DNA of 23,738 bases from a virus, in the IMG/VR virus record IMGVR_UViG_3300049825_000016, positions 1 to 23,738 of that record. One strand, written 5' to 3'. Position 1 is the first letter of the stretch. The number at the start of each line of letters is the position of its first letter. Below are positions 7,092 to 14,725 of the stretch, in pieces. The position numbers and the translations under genes are program-made. The notes under the pieces are model-generated. The model was given only the letters and a program-made list of their open reading frames with translations, had not been told where the DNA came from and did not search any database.

Positions 7092-7223
7092 GTGTGGGTC
7101 ATTGTGGTCATGTGTTTTTAAGTTTATGTTGTTGAATTGTGTATATAGGAGATATGAGCATCGGCGCAGCGTACGCTGCGCGTAGCCGCAGACTTGGAAA
7201 AGCATGACCACAATGACCCACAC
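7092..7223. repeat. 21-bp perfect inverted repeat flanking the AT-rich centre
   Basis: The arm at 7092-7112 (reads GTGTGGGTCATTGTGGTCAT then G) is the exact reverse complement of 7203-7223. The arms are 90 bp apart and enclose the AT-rich tract and the 18-bp palindrome. The same 21-mer as the right arm recurs at 7339-7359 and 7384-7404. Confidence 0.85.
7164..7181. repeat. 18-bp perfect palindrome
   Basis: GCGCAGCGTACGCTGCGC is its own reverse complement and sits between the arms of the 21-bp inverted repeat. It could be a dimer-protein site or extrude as a cruciform. No T-run follows and there is no loop, so it is not a typical terminator. Confidence 0.8.
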
Positions 7224-7325
7224 GCTAACTTGTTGATTTAATAGGGTTTTTTGGCATTTAGCCCGACCCACACGTGACCCACGCAAATGACCCACACTTT
7301 CGCGCCAAGCGACAAAACCATTTAT

Positions 7326-7404
7326 CGAGTTGCGTGGGCATGACCACAATGACCCACACAATCGGCAACGCGAGTTGCGTGGGCATGACCACAATGACCC
7401 ACAC
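7326..7404. repeat. Two identical 34-bp direct repeats, 45-bp period
   Basis: Positions 7326-7359 and 7371-7404 are identical over 34 bp, each beginning CGAGTTGCGTGGGCATGACC and ending in GACCCACAC, with an 11-bp spacer. Shorter related units starting GCGTGGGC recur at 7444 and 7488 (44 bp apart), so the right arm looks like a decaying tandem array. Confidence 0.85.
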
Positions 7405-7591
7405 CGCATGCTGGCGGGCTGCGCGCCTGGCGGCATATTGGCCGCGTGGGCATGGCACACGGCCGGATGCTGGCGGCAAAGCGAGCCGCGTGGGCGTGGC
7501 ACACATGGCACACGGTTTTCAGAATTTGAAGGGGGGGCAGGGCCGACACAAATCGTCCGCGGCTACGGAGCGTCCGCAGACAAAATTTTTT

Positions 7592-7600
7592 TGGTATAGT
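7592..7600 (+). promoter_or_regulatory. Extended -10 promoter for the late genes
   Basis: TGGTATAGT at 7592-7600 matches TGn plus TATAAT with one mismatch, and an AT-rich tract precedes it. No -35 box is seen at the correct spacing, as is usual for extended -10 promoters. Transcription would start about seven bases downstream, at the A of the small terminase ATG (7607). Confidence 0.55.
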
Positions 7601-7606
7601 TCTGCC

Positions 7607-8053
7607 ATGTTTCAAAGTCTTCCTTACGAACCCCGCCGGATACAGGCAACTGAGGCGCGTCTTGAGCGGATATACGCCGCAGCCAAGCGTGGTCTGAAGG
7701 GCGAATCGCTGGCAATATCAGCAGGTATGCTTCCCGCTGAGTTCAATCAGATTGCTCAACTTGACCCGCTGGTTAACTTGGCCGCGCAAAAAGGCCGCGC
7801 CGACGCCGAGCAAGAACTGTCCGAGGTGCTGCACACGGCGGCGCTGTCAGGCGACGCTAAGATGGCGCTAGAGATACTCAAGCATCAGCATGGGTGGGTC
7901 GCCAAGCAACAGATCGAAGTGGATCAGCGCATCAGCATTACGGCTGCGTTGGCGATGGCACAACAAAGGGTAACGGATGCAAACGACGATCTATTCAGCG
8001 GCGGACGAACAGGCTTTAATGGCGAGGTTGTGGACGCCCGCGTTATCGAATGA
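7607..8053 (+). CDS. terS: Terminase small subunit (putative)
   Basis: This 148-aa, helical, charged protein begins MFQSLPYEPRRIQATEARLE. The segment AAKRGLKGESLAISAGMLPAEFNQI (residues about 24-48) looks like a helix-turn-helix, as in small terminase DNA-recognition domains, and ALSGDAKMALEILKHQHGW is typical of phage small terminases. It lies directly upstream of, and overlaps by 77 bp, the large terminase. The frame is open upstream to 7274, but that part encodes only repeat-derived peptide. There is no Shine-Dalgarno before 7607; the promoter placement suggests a leaderless mRNA. Binding to the repeats just upstream is a natural hypothesis. The call rests on context and fold-like features rather than a strong signature. 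Confidence 0.8.
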   Translation: MFQSLPYEPRRIQATEARLERIYAAAKRGLKGESLAISAGMLPAEFNQIAQLDPLVNLAAQKGRADAEQELSEVLHTAALSGDAKMALEILKHQHGWVAKQQIEVDQRISITAALAMAQQRVTDANDDLFSGGRTGFNGEVVDARVIE

Positions 8054-9500
8054 TCCTCTAGCGTTCGTGATGTTCGTGTTCCCGTGGGGTCAAGCGGGCA
8101 CACCACTAGAACACTTCAGCGGCCCGCGTAAATGGCAACGCGAAGTCCTCGCCGCCCTGCGAGAACACATCAAGCAAAACGGCGGCAAAGTTGATTTTGA
8201 CACCCTTAGATTAGCGGTGGCGTCGGGGCGGGGTATCGGCAAGTCGGCCCTAGTCAGTTGGCTGACTATATGGATGCTGTCCACGCGGATCGGCTCGACG
8301 ACCATCATCTCGGCCAACTCAGAGTCTCAGTTGCGGTCGGTCACATGGGCCGAGATCACCAAATGGCTGGCGATGTCGCTCAACAGCCACTGGTTCGAGG
8401 TCAGCGCCACCCGACTGATGCCCGCCAAGTGGCTGACTGAACTGGTCGAGCGTGACCTAAAGAAAGGCACGCGGTACTGGGGCGTCGAGGGGCGACTGTG
8501 GTCGGCTGAGAATCCTGACGCCTACGCGGGCGTTCACAACTACGACGGCGTGATGGTGGTGTTCGATGAAGCCAGCGGTATTGACGACGCTATCTGGTCG
8601 GTGACGGGCGGCTTCTTTACTGAGAACACGCCGAACAGGTTCTGGCTGGCGTTTAGTAACCCACGGCGCAACACGGGGTACTTCTACGAAGCCTTTAACA
8701 GCAAGCGGGACTTCTGGCTAGGCAAACAAGTAGACGCGCGCACGGTTGAGGGTACGGACAAGCAGGTCTATGAACAGATCATCGCTGAGTACGGGTCGGA
8801 CTCGTACCAGGCGCACGTTGAGGTGTACGGGTCATTCCCTAACGCCAGCGACGACCAGTTCATTGGGGCTAGCCTGGTGGACGAAGCGATGGCCAGGGAA
8901 AAGTATAAAGATGCCTCGGCGCCAATCATCGTCGGCGTCGATCCGGCCCGCTTTGGCGCTGACTCGACGGTGATCGCCATCAGGCAAGGACGCGACATCG
9001 TGACGATCAAGCGGTACAAGGGCGACGATACGATGACGGTGGTCGGTCATGTGATCGAGGTCATTGAGGAATACAAGCCTGCGCTAGTGGTCATTGACGA
9101 AGGCGGGCTAGGCGCTGGCATCGTGGACAGGCTAAAGGAGCAGCGGTACAAGATCAAGGGTATCAACTTCGGCAACAAGTCGAAAAACCCGATCATGTAC
9201 GGCAATATGCGAGCGCAGATGTGGGGTGAAATGCGGGAGTGGCTTAAATCGGCCAGCATACCCAAGGACAAGTTCTTGAAAACTGACCTTATTTCGCCTA
9301 TGATGAAACCGGACTCACGGGGTACAATCTTTCTTGAAAGCAAGAAAGAGATGAAATCTCGCGGACTTGCCTCGCCAGACGCGGCAGATGCGCTGGCCGT
9401 GACGTTTGCTTTCCCTGTGGCTCATCGTGAGTACAATGAGCCTACTCGCCGCTCATCATACCAAAACGGCGGCGTCTTAACTTCTTGGATGGGTTCATAA
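7977..9500 (+). CDS. terL: Terminase large subunit (packaging ATPase/nuclease)
   Basis: This 507-aa protein powers DNA packaging and cuts the concatemer. Walker A is SGRGIGKS (83-90) and Walker B VMVVFDEA (192-199). The RNase H-like nuclease has acidic residues in VGVDPARFGADS (D322), VVIDEGGLGAG (D374) and SPDAADALAV (D468/D471). The start at 7977 overlaps the small subunit gene and is preceded by AAAGGG. Length and both domains are complete. It would dock on the P22-type portal encoded just downstream. Confidence 0.97.
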   Translation: MQTTIYSAADEQALMARLWTPALSNDPLAFVMFVFPWGQAGTPLEHFSGPRKWQREVLAALREHIKQNGGKVDFDTLRLAVASGRGIGKSALVSWLTIWMLSTRIGSTTIISANSESQLRSVTWAEITKWLAMSLNSHWFEVSATRLMPAKWLTELVERDLKKGTRYWGVEGRLWSAENPDAYAGVHNYDGVMVVFDEASGIDDAIWSVTGGFFTENTPNRFWLAFSNPRRNTGYFYEAFNSKRDFWLGKQVDARTVEGTDKQVYEQIIAEYGSDSYQAHVEVYGSFPNASDDQFIGASLVDEAMAREKYKDASAPIIVGVDPARFGADSTVIAIRQGRDIVTIKRYKGDDTMTVVGHVIEVIEEYKPALVVIDEGGLGAGIVDRLKEQRYKIKGINFGNKSKNPIMYGNMRAQMWGEMREWLKSASIPKDKFLKTDLISPMMKPDSRGTIFLESKKEMKSRGLASPDAADALAVTFAFPVAHREYNEPTRRSSYQNGGVLTSWMGS

Positions 9501-9501
9501 A

Positions 9502-9570
9502 ATGGGTAATACCAAATCTCTCGGCATCGCTTACCCTACTCAACGGGCATCGGCCCCAAAGAAAAAGTAA
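9502..9570 (+). CDS. Short basic ORF between terminase and portal, 22 aa
   Basis: The ATG lies one base after the terminase stop and the TAA directly abuts the portal ATG. The peptide begins MGNTKSLGIAYPTQ and ends in PKKK. It has no own Shine-Dalgarno, so translation would depend on terminating terminase ribosomes; it may mainly couple terminase and portal translation. The perfect fit into the gap supports it; the small size limits confidence. Confidence 0.4.
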   Translation: MGNTKSLGIAYPTQRASAPKKK

Positions 9571-11772
9571 ATGGCATACAACGGCGATGTGAAGTCCGCT
9601 GGCGTAGTGGCCAGCGGCGACACCAAGAAGGACACTCTTGATGTGATGCGTAGCCGTTTCACTATGGCGATCTCAGCCTATGGTGAATCCCGCGAAGACG
9701 AATTGGACGACCTGCGGTTCCTCGCAGCCAGCCCAGACAACCAATGGCAATGGCCTGCGGACGTTCTGGCGACTCGGGGGTCGATCCAAGGGCAGACGAT
9801 CAACGCACGACCGTGCCTGACCATCAACAAACTGCCACAACACGTTAAGCAGGTCACCAACGACCAGCGCCAGAACCGGCCAGCAGGCAAAGTCATCCCC
9901 GCCGACTCGGAAGGCGACGTAGAGGTTGCGGAAATCTTCGAGGGCATCGTCAGGCACATCGAATACATCAGCGATGCTGACGTAGCCTACGACACCGCCT
10001 GCGACAACCAAGTGACCTACGGTGAGGGGTACATTCGACTGGCTACGGAGTACTGCCGTGAGGACAGTTTTGACCAAGACATCAGGATTTGTCGGGTTCG
10101 GAACTCGTTTTCGGTCTACATGGATCCAACGATTCAAGACCCATGCGGAGCAGACGCCGAATGGTGTTTTATCACCGAAGACTTGACAAAAGACGAATAC
10201 CATCGCCAGTTTCCAGATGCTTTGCCGATTTCTACGCTTATGGCGCGGGGTATTGGAGACCAATCGCTGTCGCAATGGATCAGCGAAGACACAATCCGCA
10301 TCGCGGAGTACTTTTACGTCGAACACAAGGCGCAGACGCTGAACCTGTACCACGGCAACGTGTCGGCGTTGGAAAATACTCCAGAAGACAAGCAAATGAA
10401 GGCAATGGGCATGGTTCCCATTAAAACCCGGCAGGCCGACACCAAGGTAATCAAGTGGTGCAAGACCAACGGCGCTGAGTTTATGGAAGAAAAAGAGTGG
10501 GCGGGCAAGTGGATTCCGGTCGTTCGGGTAGTTGGCAACGAATTTGAAGTTGATGGTCGTTTGTATGTGAGCGGTTTGGTGCGAAACGCCAAGGACGCGC
10601 AACGGATGTACAACTATTGGGTCAGCCAAGAAGCAGAAATGCTCGCTTTGGCCCCAAAAGCACCTTTCATTGGCTACGGTGGTCAATTTGAGGGGTACGA
10701 AAACCAATGGAAAACCGCGAACACCACGAACTGGCCGTATCTGGAGGTAAATCCAGACGTTACGGACGGTCAGGGCGGTGTTATGCCGCTTCCGCAACGT
10801 GCCCAGCCGCCTATGGCTTCGTCTGGGTTGTTGCAGGCCAAGGCAGGCGCTTCCGACGACATCAAGTCAACCACAGGCCAGTACGATTCAAGCCTCGGCG
10901 CCACAAGCAACGAGCGTTCGGGCAAGGCTATTCTGGCGCGGGAGAAACAAGGCGATACGGGGACGTACCACTTTGTTGACAACTTGGCGCGTGCCATTCG
11001 GTACGTCACCCGTCAAGTAGTCGATCTGATCCCCAAAATCTATGATACCGAGCGTGTCGCTCGCATCATTGGTGTGGACGGTGAGACTAGCATGGCTAAG
11101 ATCAACCCGAACCAGCCAGAGCCGGTCAAAAAGATCGTTAACCAAGACGGTATCGTGATCGAAAAAATCTACAACCCAAGCGTGGGTATGTACGATGTGT
11201 GCGTCACGACCGGCCCGTCATACGCTACCAAGCGCCAAGAGTCGCTGGATGCCATGAGCCAGTTGTTGCAGGGCAACCCGCAACTGTGGGCGGTGGCAGG
11301 CGACCTGTTTATCAAGAACATGGACTGGCCTGGTGCTCAAGAAATGTCCAAGCGGTTTGCCAAAACGATTGACCCAAAACTGTTGGACGACAGCGAAGAA
11401 AATCCAGCACTTGCAGCAGCGCAGCAACAGATCGAGGCGATGGGCAAGGAAATGGAGCAGATGCACAATGCCTTGATGAGCGTGCAGGATCACATTGAAT
11501 CCAAGACTATCAAGGTCAAGGAATTTGAGGCGCAGGTCAAGGCGTTTGACGCCGAAACCAAGCGCCTAACGGCTGTGCAGGCGTCCATGTCGCCAGAGCA
11601 GATTCAAGACATTGTGATGGGCACCGTTCACGGCATGATTACCAGCGGCGACTTGATCGGAGAGATGCCGGGTCAGGATGTTGATATGGGTGCTGAGATG
11701 CCGCAGGAAGGCATGGAACAGCAACCACAAGAAATGCAACCCCAGCCTGAGATGCAAGGAGCGCCACAATGA
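9571..11772 (+). CDS. P22-like portal protein
   Basis: This 733-aa protein forms the dodecameric ring at the capsid vertex through which DNA enters and leaves; P22 gp1 is of similar size (about 725 aa). The N-terminus has the characteristic SRFTMAISAYGESREDELDD and LRFLAASPDNQWQWP (about residues 28-62) and INKLPQHVKQVTNDQRQNRP. It contains the family's SGKAILAREKQGDTGTYHFV (about 449-468) and a helical C-terminal region followed by a Gln/Met/Glu-rich tail from about residue 690, matching the P22 barrel plus disordered end. The stop overlaps the next start (ATGA). No truncation is seen. Confidence 0.96.
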   Translation: MAYNGDVKSAGVVASGDTKKDTLDVMRSRFTMAISAYGESREDELDDLRFLAASPDNQWQWPADVLATRGSIQGQTINARPCLTINKLPQHVKQVTNDQRQNRPAGKVIPADSEGDVEVAEIFEGIVRHIEYISDADVAYDTACDNQVTYGEGYIRLATEYCREDSFDQDIRICRVRNSFSVYMDPTIQDPCGADAEWCFITEDLTKDEYHRQFPDALPISTLMARGIGDQSLSQWISEDTIRIAEYFYVEHKAQTLNLYHGNVSALENTPEDKQMKAMGMVPIKTRQADTKVIKWCKTNGAEFMEEKEWAGKWIPVVRVVGNEFEVDGRLYVSGLVRNAKDAQRMYNYWVSQEAEMLALAPKAPFIGYGGQFEGYENQWKTANTTNWPYLEVNPDVTDGQGGVMPLPQRAQPPMASSGLLQAKAGASDDIKSTTGQYDSSLGATSNERSGKAILAREKQGDTGTYHFVDNLARAIRYVTRQVVDLIPKIYDTERVARIIGVDGETSMAKINPNQPEPVKKIVNQDGIVIEKIYNPSVGMYDVCVTTGPSYATKRQESLDAMSQLLQGNPQLWAVAGDLFIKNMDWPGAQEMSKRFAKTIDPKLLDDSEENPALAAAQQQIEAMGKEMEQMHNALMSVQDHIESKTIKVKEFEAQVKAFDAETKRLTAVQASMSPEQIQDIVMGTVHGMITSGDLIGEMPGQDVDMGAEMPQEGMEQQPQEMQPQPEMQGAPQ

Positions 11773-12131
11773 CCGCCGCACAATTCGTTGGCCTGCTATT
11801 TCTCGGGCGAGATGTAGCGCACAGCGTACACCTCAACACTCGCAGTTTCAGCAAGCACATGGCGCTCAATACGTTTTATGGTGAGATCGTGGGGCTGGCC
11901 GATTCGTTTGCCGAGGCTTATCAGGGCAGGCATGGTCTGATCGGGCAAATTGCTGTTCCTGCCAACAAGAAAGCAGCGAACATCGTCGAGTTTTTGCAGT
12001 CTCAACTCGATGAAATCGAGGCTGTTCGGTATGATGTCGTGGACAAGAAAGACACCGCGATCCACAATCTGATTGACGAAATTGTGGCGCTGTACCTGTC
12101 TACGTTGTATAAACTTCGTTTTTTGGCGTAA
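11769..12131 (+). CDS. DUF5856-like small helical protein, 120 aa
   Basis: The product begins MTAAQFVGLLFLGRDVAHSV and continues with NTRSFSKHMALNTFYGEIV and LADSFAEAYQGRHGLIG. This matches my memory of the DUF5856 family seen beside phage structural genes. It looks all-alpha, with His/Glu residues spaced as in ferritin- or Dps-like helical bundles, but metal binding is only a guess. It overlaps the portal stop by ATGA, so it is made together with the virion proteins. It is the first gene of the block that separates portal and scaffold relative to P22. Confidence 0.7.
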   Translation: MTAAQFVGLLFLGRDVAHSVHLNTRSFSKHMALNTFYGEIVGLADSFAEAYQGRHGLIGQIAVPANKKAANIVEFLQSQLDEIEAVRYDVVDKKDTAIHNLIDEIVALYLSTLYKLRFLA

Positions 12132-12137
12132 AACATT

Positions 12138-12515
12138 ATGGCAATCACACTTGCAACCACCCTGCGTAATAACCGCGCAGACCAGATCACCACCTTTGCC
12201 GGTACAAGCGCCAAACTGCGGATTTACACCGCAGCCTACGCTACTGCGCTGGTGGACTGTATTTGTAGCGCGTCTGCGTTTGCTGCTGCGGCATCTGGCG
12301 GCGTCTTGACGCTAAACGCCATTTCCGTAGGCACGGCTACCGCAGCAGGTACGGCGGCTATTGCCCGTATCTACAAGTCGGACGGCACGACGATGGTGAT
12401 CGAAGGTCTGACGGTTGGTGTGTCGGGTAGCAACATCAACATCACTAATACGACTATTGCTATCAGCGATACCGTAACTGTTACGTCTGCCACGATTACT
12501 GAAGGCAATCCTTAA
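12138..12515 (+). CDS. Putative virion protein, 125 aa
   Basis: The protein is Ala/Thr/Ser-rich and beta-type: MAITLATTLRNNRADQITTF at the start, AKLRIYTAAYATALVD next, and ending in DTVTVTSATITEGNP. This pattern (N-terminal ATTLRNNRAD, C-terminal ITEGN) recurs in uncharacterised phage proteins encoded among head and tail genes. A jelly-roll-like minor capsid or fibre component is plausible. It begins six bases after the DUF5856-like gene. No catalytic motif is present. Confidence 0.65.
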   Translation: MAITLATTLRNNRADQITTFAGTSAKLRIYTAAYATALVDCICSASAFAAAASGGVLTLNAISVGTATAAGTAAIARIYKSDGTTMVIEGLTVGVSGSNINITNTTIAISDTVTVTSATITEGNP

Positions 12516-12529
12516 ATTAGGGTAAGACA

Positions 12530-13435
12530 ATGACTCTGTACCATGCGTATAACCAAACGGTGGGCGATGGTACGGCAACATCCGTTGTTCGGCCTAGCGA
12601 CTGGAACAGCGGGCACAATCAATTTGTGACTCTTGCGGGGAATACCGCTGGTGCATCTACGATCAGCGGTACGAACATCGTCTATCAGGGTGGCAATAAT
12701 GTCACCCTGAGCGGGACGGGCGGCACCATCATTATTAGTGGTGCCAATACCGCTGCTGGGTACACGGGGCTGACCTATAACAATAGGCAACTGGGTGCGT
12801 CAGGCACAACCAGTGGACAAAACTCTGTGTGGCTATGCCCAATGCGGCTTGCGAATGCAGTTTCGGTGTCTACGCTTTTGCAAATGGTCAGCATTGCCGG
12901 TTCTTCTTCCTCGAACACTGGATCAGTTGGTATCACATACCGGCTTGCGCTGTATCAAAATACAGCAACCAGCAATGCAAGTCGAATGGATCAAATCTGG
13001 TCTACTTCGATGGGCATTACTGGGTACATGAGCAGCAGCAACAGCGCAGCGTTCAGTTTTGATGGCGGTGTGTCTGGGCAAATCCTTAGTACCGCAAGCA
13101 ATAACTCTGCTATTTTGAGTCAAGTAAGCGGTGTGCGACAAATTACCTTTTTGCTGAATACTGTTTTTGATACTGGTCTGTACGCTTTTGGATACGTCAT
13201 ATCCACATCTTCTGTTGGCAACAGCGCGGCGATTCGGTCATTTGCGCCTGTTATTGACAACCCAATGGCGCTTGGTCTGGGCGCTGGATTTGGCGGCGCT
13301 ACAAACAATTCCATTGGCTATGTAGATGCTGGGACATACAGCGTGACTTCCAACAATATGCCAACATCATTCTTGTTGCAAGACATTAGGCAAACGGCAA
13401 ACGTCGTGCCTTACGTCAAGATGGGCGCAATCTGA
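12530..13435 (+). CDS. Putative fibre or surface virion protein, 301 aa
   Basis: The N-terminus reads MTLYHAYNQTVGDGTATSVV, then RPSDWNSGHNQFVTLAGNT and ISGTNIVYQGGNNVTLSG, a Ser/Thr/Gly/Asn-rich beta pattern common in phage fibre-like proteins. The remaining two-thirds is also Ser/Asn-rich and ends YVKMGAI. AGGG lies ahead of the ATG. It ends in a TGATG overlap with the glycosyltransferase. A virion-surface role is inferred from composition and location; no receptor-binding domain is identified. Confidence 0.6.
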   Translation: MTLYHAYNQTVGDGTATSVVRPSDWNSGHNQFVTLAGNTAGASTISGTNIVYQGGNNVTLSGTGGTIIISGANTAAGYTGLTYNNRQLGASGTTSGQNSVWLCPMRLANAVSVSTLLQMVSIAGSSSSNTGSVGITYRLALYQNTATSNASRMDQIWSTSMGITGYMSSSNSAAFSFDGGVSGQILSTASNNSAILSQVSGVRQITFLLNTVFDTGLYAFGYVISTSSVGNSAAIRSFAPVIDNPMALGLGAGFGGATNNSIGYVDAGTYSVTSNNMPTSFLLQDIRQTANVVPYVKMGAI

Positions 13436-14178
13436 TGGGCTTAATCCAGCCGCAGATCATTTCTTCGTATGACGGTGGAAAGCACAGTGCCGATCTAGAT
13501 GAAACCATTTCTAGGTTGACGGCTGACAAGTCCTACAAAGACCTGTCGTGCATCCAGATTGTGCCGTGCTTCGGCCAGATTCCAACCAAGGCGGTGGCGT
13601 CTTGGATGAATTTGTATGCACCACCCAATGCAAAGTTCACAAGACTTTGGGCTGTTGGTATGGAGGTTGGCAAGGCGTTTAGTTCCGCTATTGAGAGCAT
13701 TCTTGCCCACCCAGATATGTCGAAGTGGAAGTACATCATCACGCTTGAGCATGACAACATCCCGCCGCCAGATGGGATTGTTAAATTGCTGGCTCAGATG
13801 GAAGCCAACCCAGAGTATGCCTGTATCGGTGGCCTGTACTTCACCCAAGGGCCGGGAGGCTGCGCTCAAATCTGGGGCGATGTAACTGACCCAGTAACCA
13901 ATTTCCGACCTCAAAAGCCTGACCCCAATGGTGGGTTGGTGGAGTGCTGCGGCACGGGCATGGGGTTTAATGTCTGGCGTCTTGATATGTTTAAGGATGA
14001 GCGGCTGCGTAAACCTTGGTTTGTTACGCAAACCGAGCAGGGCGTTGCCACTCAAGACCTATACTTCTGGGGCGATGCTAGGAAGTACGGCTACAGGTGC
14101 GCGATTGATTGCTCTGTCAAGGTTGGTCACTACGATCTTGATGGCAAGCGCGGCGGTATTGCAGACTATGTGTGGTGA
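13435..14178 (+). CDS. GT-A-type glycosyltransferase (putative)
   Basis: This 247-aa protein has GT2-like features: IITLEHDNIPPPDGI (about 101-115) with an acidic EHDN in place of a DxD metal site, CCGTGMGFNVWRL (171-183), TQDLYFW (206-212, a likely catalytic acid region) and H232 near the end as in many GT-A enzymes. It has no membrane segment, so it would be soluble. It overlaps the preceding fibre-like gene and is followed by a methyltransferase, suggesting coordinated modification of a glycan, virion protein or host surface. Donor and acceptor are unknown. Confidence 0.75.
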   Translation: MGLIQPQIISSYDGGKHSADLDETISRLTADKSYKDLSCIQIVPCFGQIPTKAVASWMNLYAPPNAKFTRLWAVGMEVGKAFSSAIESILAHPDMSKWKYIITLEHDNIPPPDGIVKLLAQMEANPEYACIGGLYFTQGPGGCAQIWGDVTDPVTNFRPQKPDPNGGLVECCGTGMGFNVWRLDMFKDERLRKPWFVTQTEQGVATQDLYFWGDARKYGYRCAIDCSVKVGHYDLDGKRGGIADYVW

Positions 14179-14180
14179 CT

Positions 14181-14723
14181 ATGAAAATTGATCTCGGATG
14201 TGGCCCCCGTAAAAAAGAAGGCTTCCTTGGCGTCGATCAGTACGCTATGGAGAATGTTGACGTTGTGCTGGACATTGGCACAGCAGTTTGGCCTTGGGAA
14301 GATGGTACGGTTGAGGAGATTTACGCCAGCCACTTCCTTGAGCATATGACTGCTCGCCAGCGTGTCCATGTGATGAACGAAGCGTTCCGTGTGATGAAGG
14401 ACGGGGCCACAATGACGGTGATTACGCCGCATTGGGCATCTAACCGCGCCTATGGTGACTTCACTCACCAATGGCCTCCGGTTGCGGAGATGTTCTATTA
14501 CTATCTCAAGCAAGAGTGGAGAGCAACCAATGCGTCCCATACCGACGTAAAATGGAACCCAGAAGGGTATTCCTGCAACTTCGATGCGACATGGGGTTAC
14601 TCCTTTACGCCAGAGTTGTCGGCTCGTCATCCAGATCATGTGCAGTTCGCGCTTCAGAACTATAAAGAAGCCGCCCAAGACTTGTACGCAACGCTTACCA
14701 AGCCAGTCAAAGTGGTGGACTAA
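14181..14723 (+). CDS. Class I SAM-dependent methyltransferase
   Basis: This 180-aa protein has the SAM-binding motif I IDLGCGPRKKEGFLGVD (residues about 3-19), VDVVLDIG for the second strand, and ASHFLEHM, typical of methyltransferase_11-like folds. In-frame GTG codons at 14172 and 14175 (the latter overlapping the previous stop as GTGA) are alternative starts; the ATG at 14181 puts motif I at the usual distance from the N-terminus. Family members act on small molecules, sugars or proteins. Its neighbour suggests a methylated sugar, which is inference. No DNA-target-recognition region is visible, so a DNA methylase is unlikely. Confidence 0.85.
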   Translation: MKIDLGCGPRKKEGFLGVDQYAMENVDVVLDIGTAVWPWEDGTVEEIYASHFLEHMTARQRVHVMNEAFRVMKDGATMTVITPHWASNRAYGDFTHQWPPVAEMFYYYLKQEWRATNASHTDVKWNPEGYSCNFDATWGYSFTPELSARHPDHVQFALQNYKEAAQDLYATLTKPVKVVD

Positions 14724-14725
14724 TC

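Larger units (their letters stand above)
7028..7404. repeat. Mirrored array of GACCCACAC iteron-like motifs
   Basis: On the left, GTGGGTC or GTGTGGG(T/C) units occur at 7028-7034, 7037-7045, 7048-7056, 7059-7067 and 7092-7100. On the right, GACCCAC(A/G)C units occur at 7215-7223, 7265-7273, 7276-7284, 7289-7297, 7351-7359 and 7396-7404. Orientation flips between the two arms, so the whole array is roughly symmetric around about 7160. Spacing is irregular. Confidence 0.75.
6959..7606. other. Divergent intergenic control region with mirrored repeats
   Basis: This 648-bp stretch separates leftward accessory genes from rightward late genes and contains no convincing gene. Open frames across it, on both strands, encode only repeat-derived low-complexity peptides. 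It holds the leftward promoter, a left arm of GTGTGGGTC-type motifs (7028-7100), an AT-rich tract (about 7111-7149), an 18-bp palindrome, a right arm of GACCCACAC-type motifs (7215-7404), a 34-bp direct repeat, and the rightward extended -10 promoter. An origin of replication, a terminase-binding packaging site or a multi-site operator are all possible. Its position immediately before the small terminase gene favours packaging or late-gene control; the AT-rich centre and palindrome favour an origin. Confidence 0.7.

Noticed and set aside
7154-7207. 17-aa ORF starting after AGGAG and running through the palindrome
   Set aside because: The Shine-Dalgarno is only two bases from the ATG, and the ORF overlaps the palindrome and the inverted repeat; it is more likely chance.
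7326-7404. CRISPR-like reading of the 34-bp repeats
   Set aside because: There are only two exact copies with an 11-bp spacer, and no cas genes.
7083-7511. Leftward 142-aa frame through the intergenic repeats
   Set aside because: Its peptide repeats (GSLWSCPRNS) come from the DNA repeats; there is no ribosome binding site and the region is explained as non-coding.
7274-7606. N-terminal extension of the small terminase gene
   Set aside because: The extension translates the iteron repeats (CVGMTTMTHT twice) and lies upstream of the predicted promoter; 7607 is the better start.
9673-10797. 374-aa leftward open frame opposite the portal gene
   Set aside because: It lies wholly antisense to a complete P22-like portal and has no family-like motifs or start signal; it is a by-product of codon bias.
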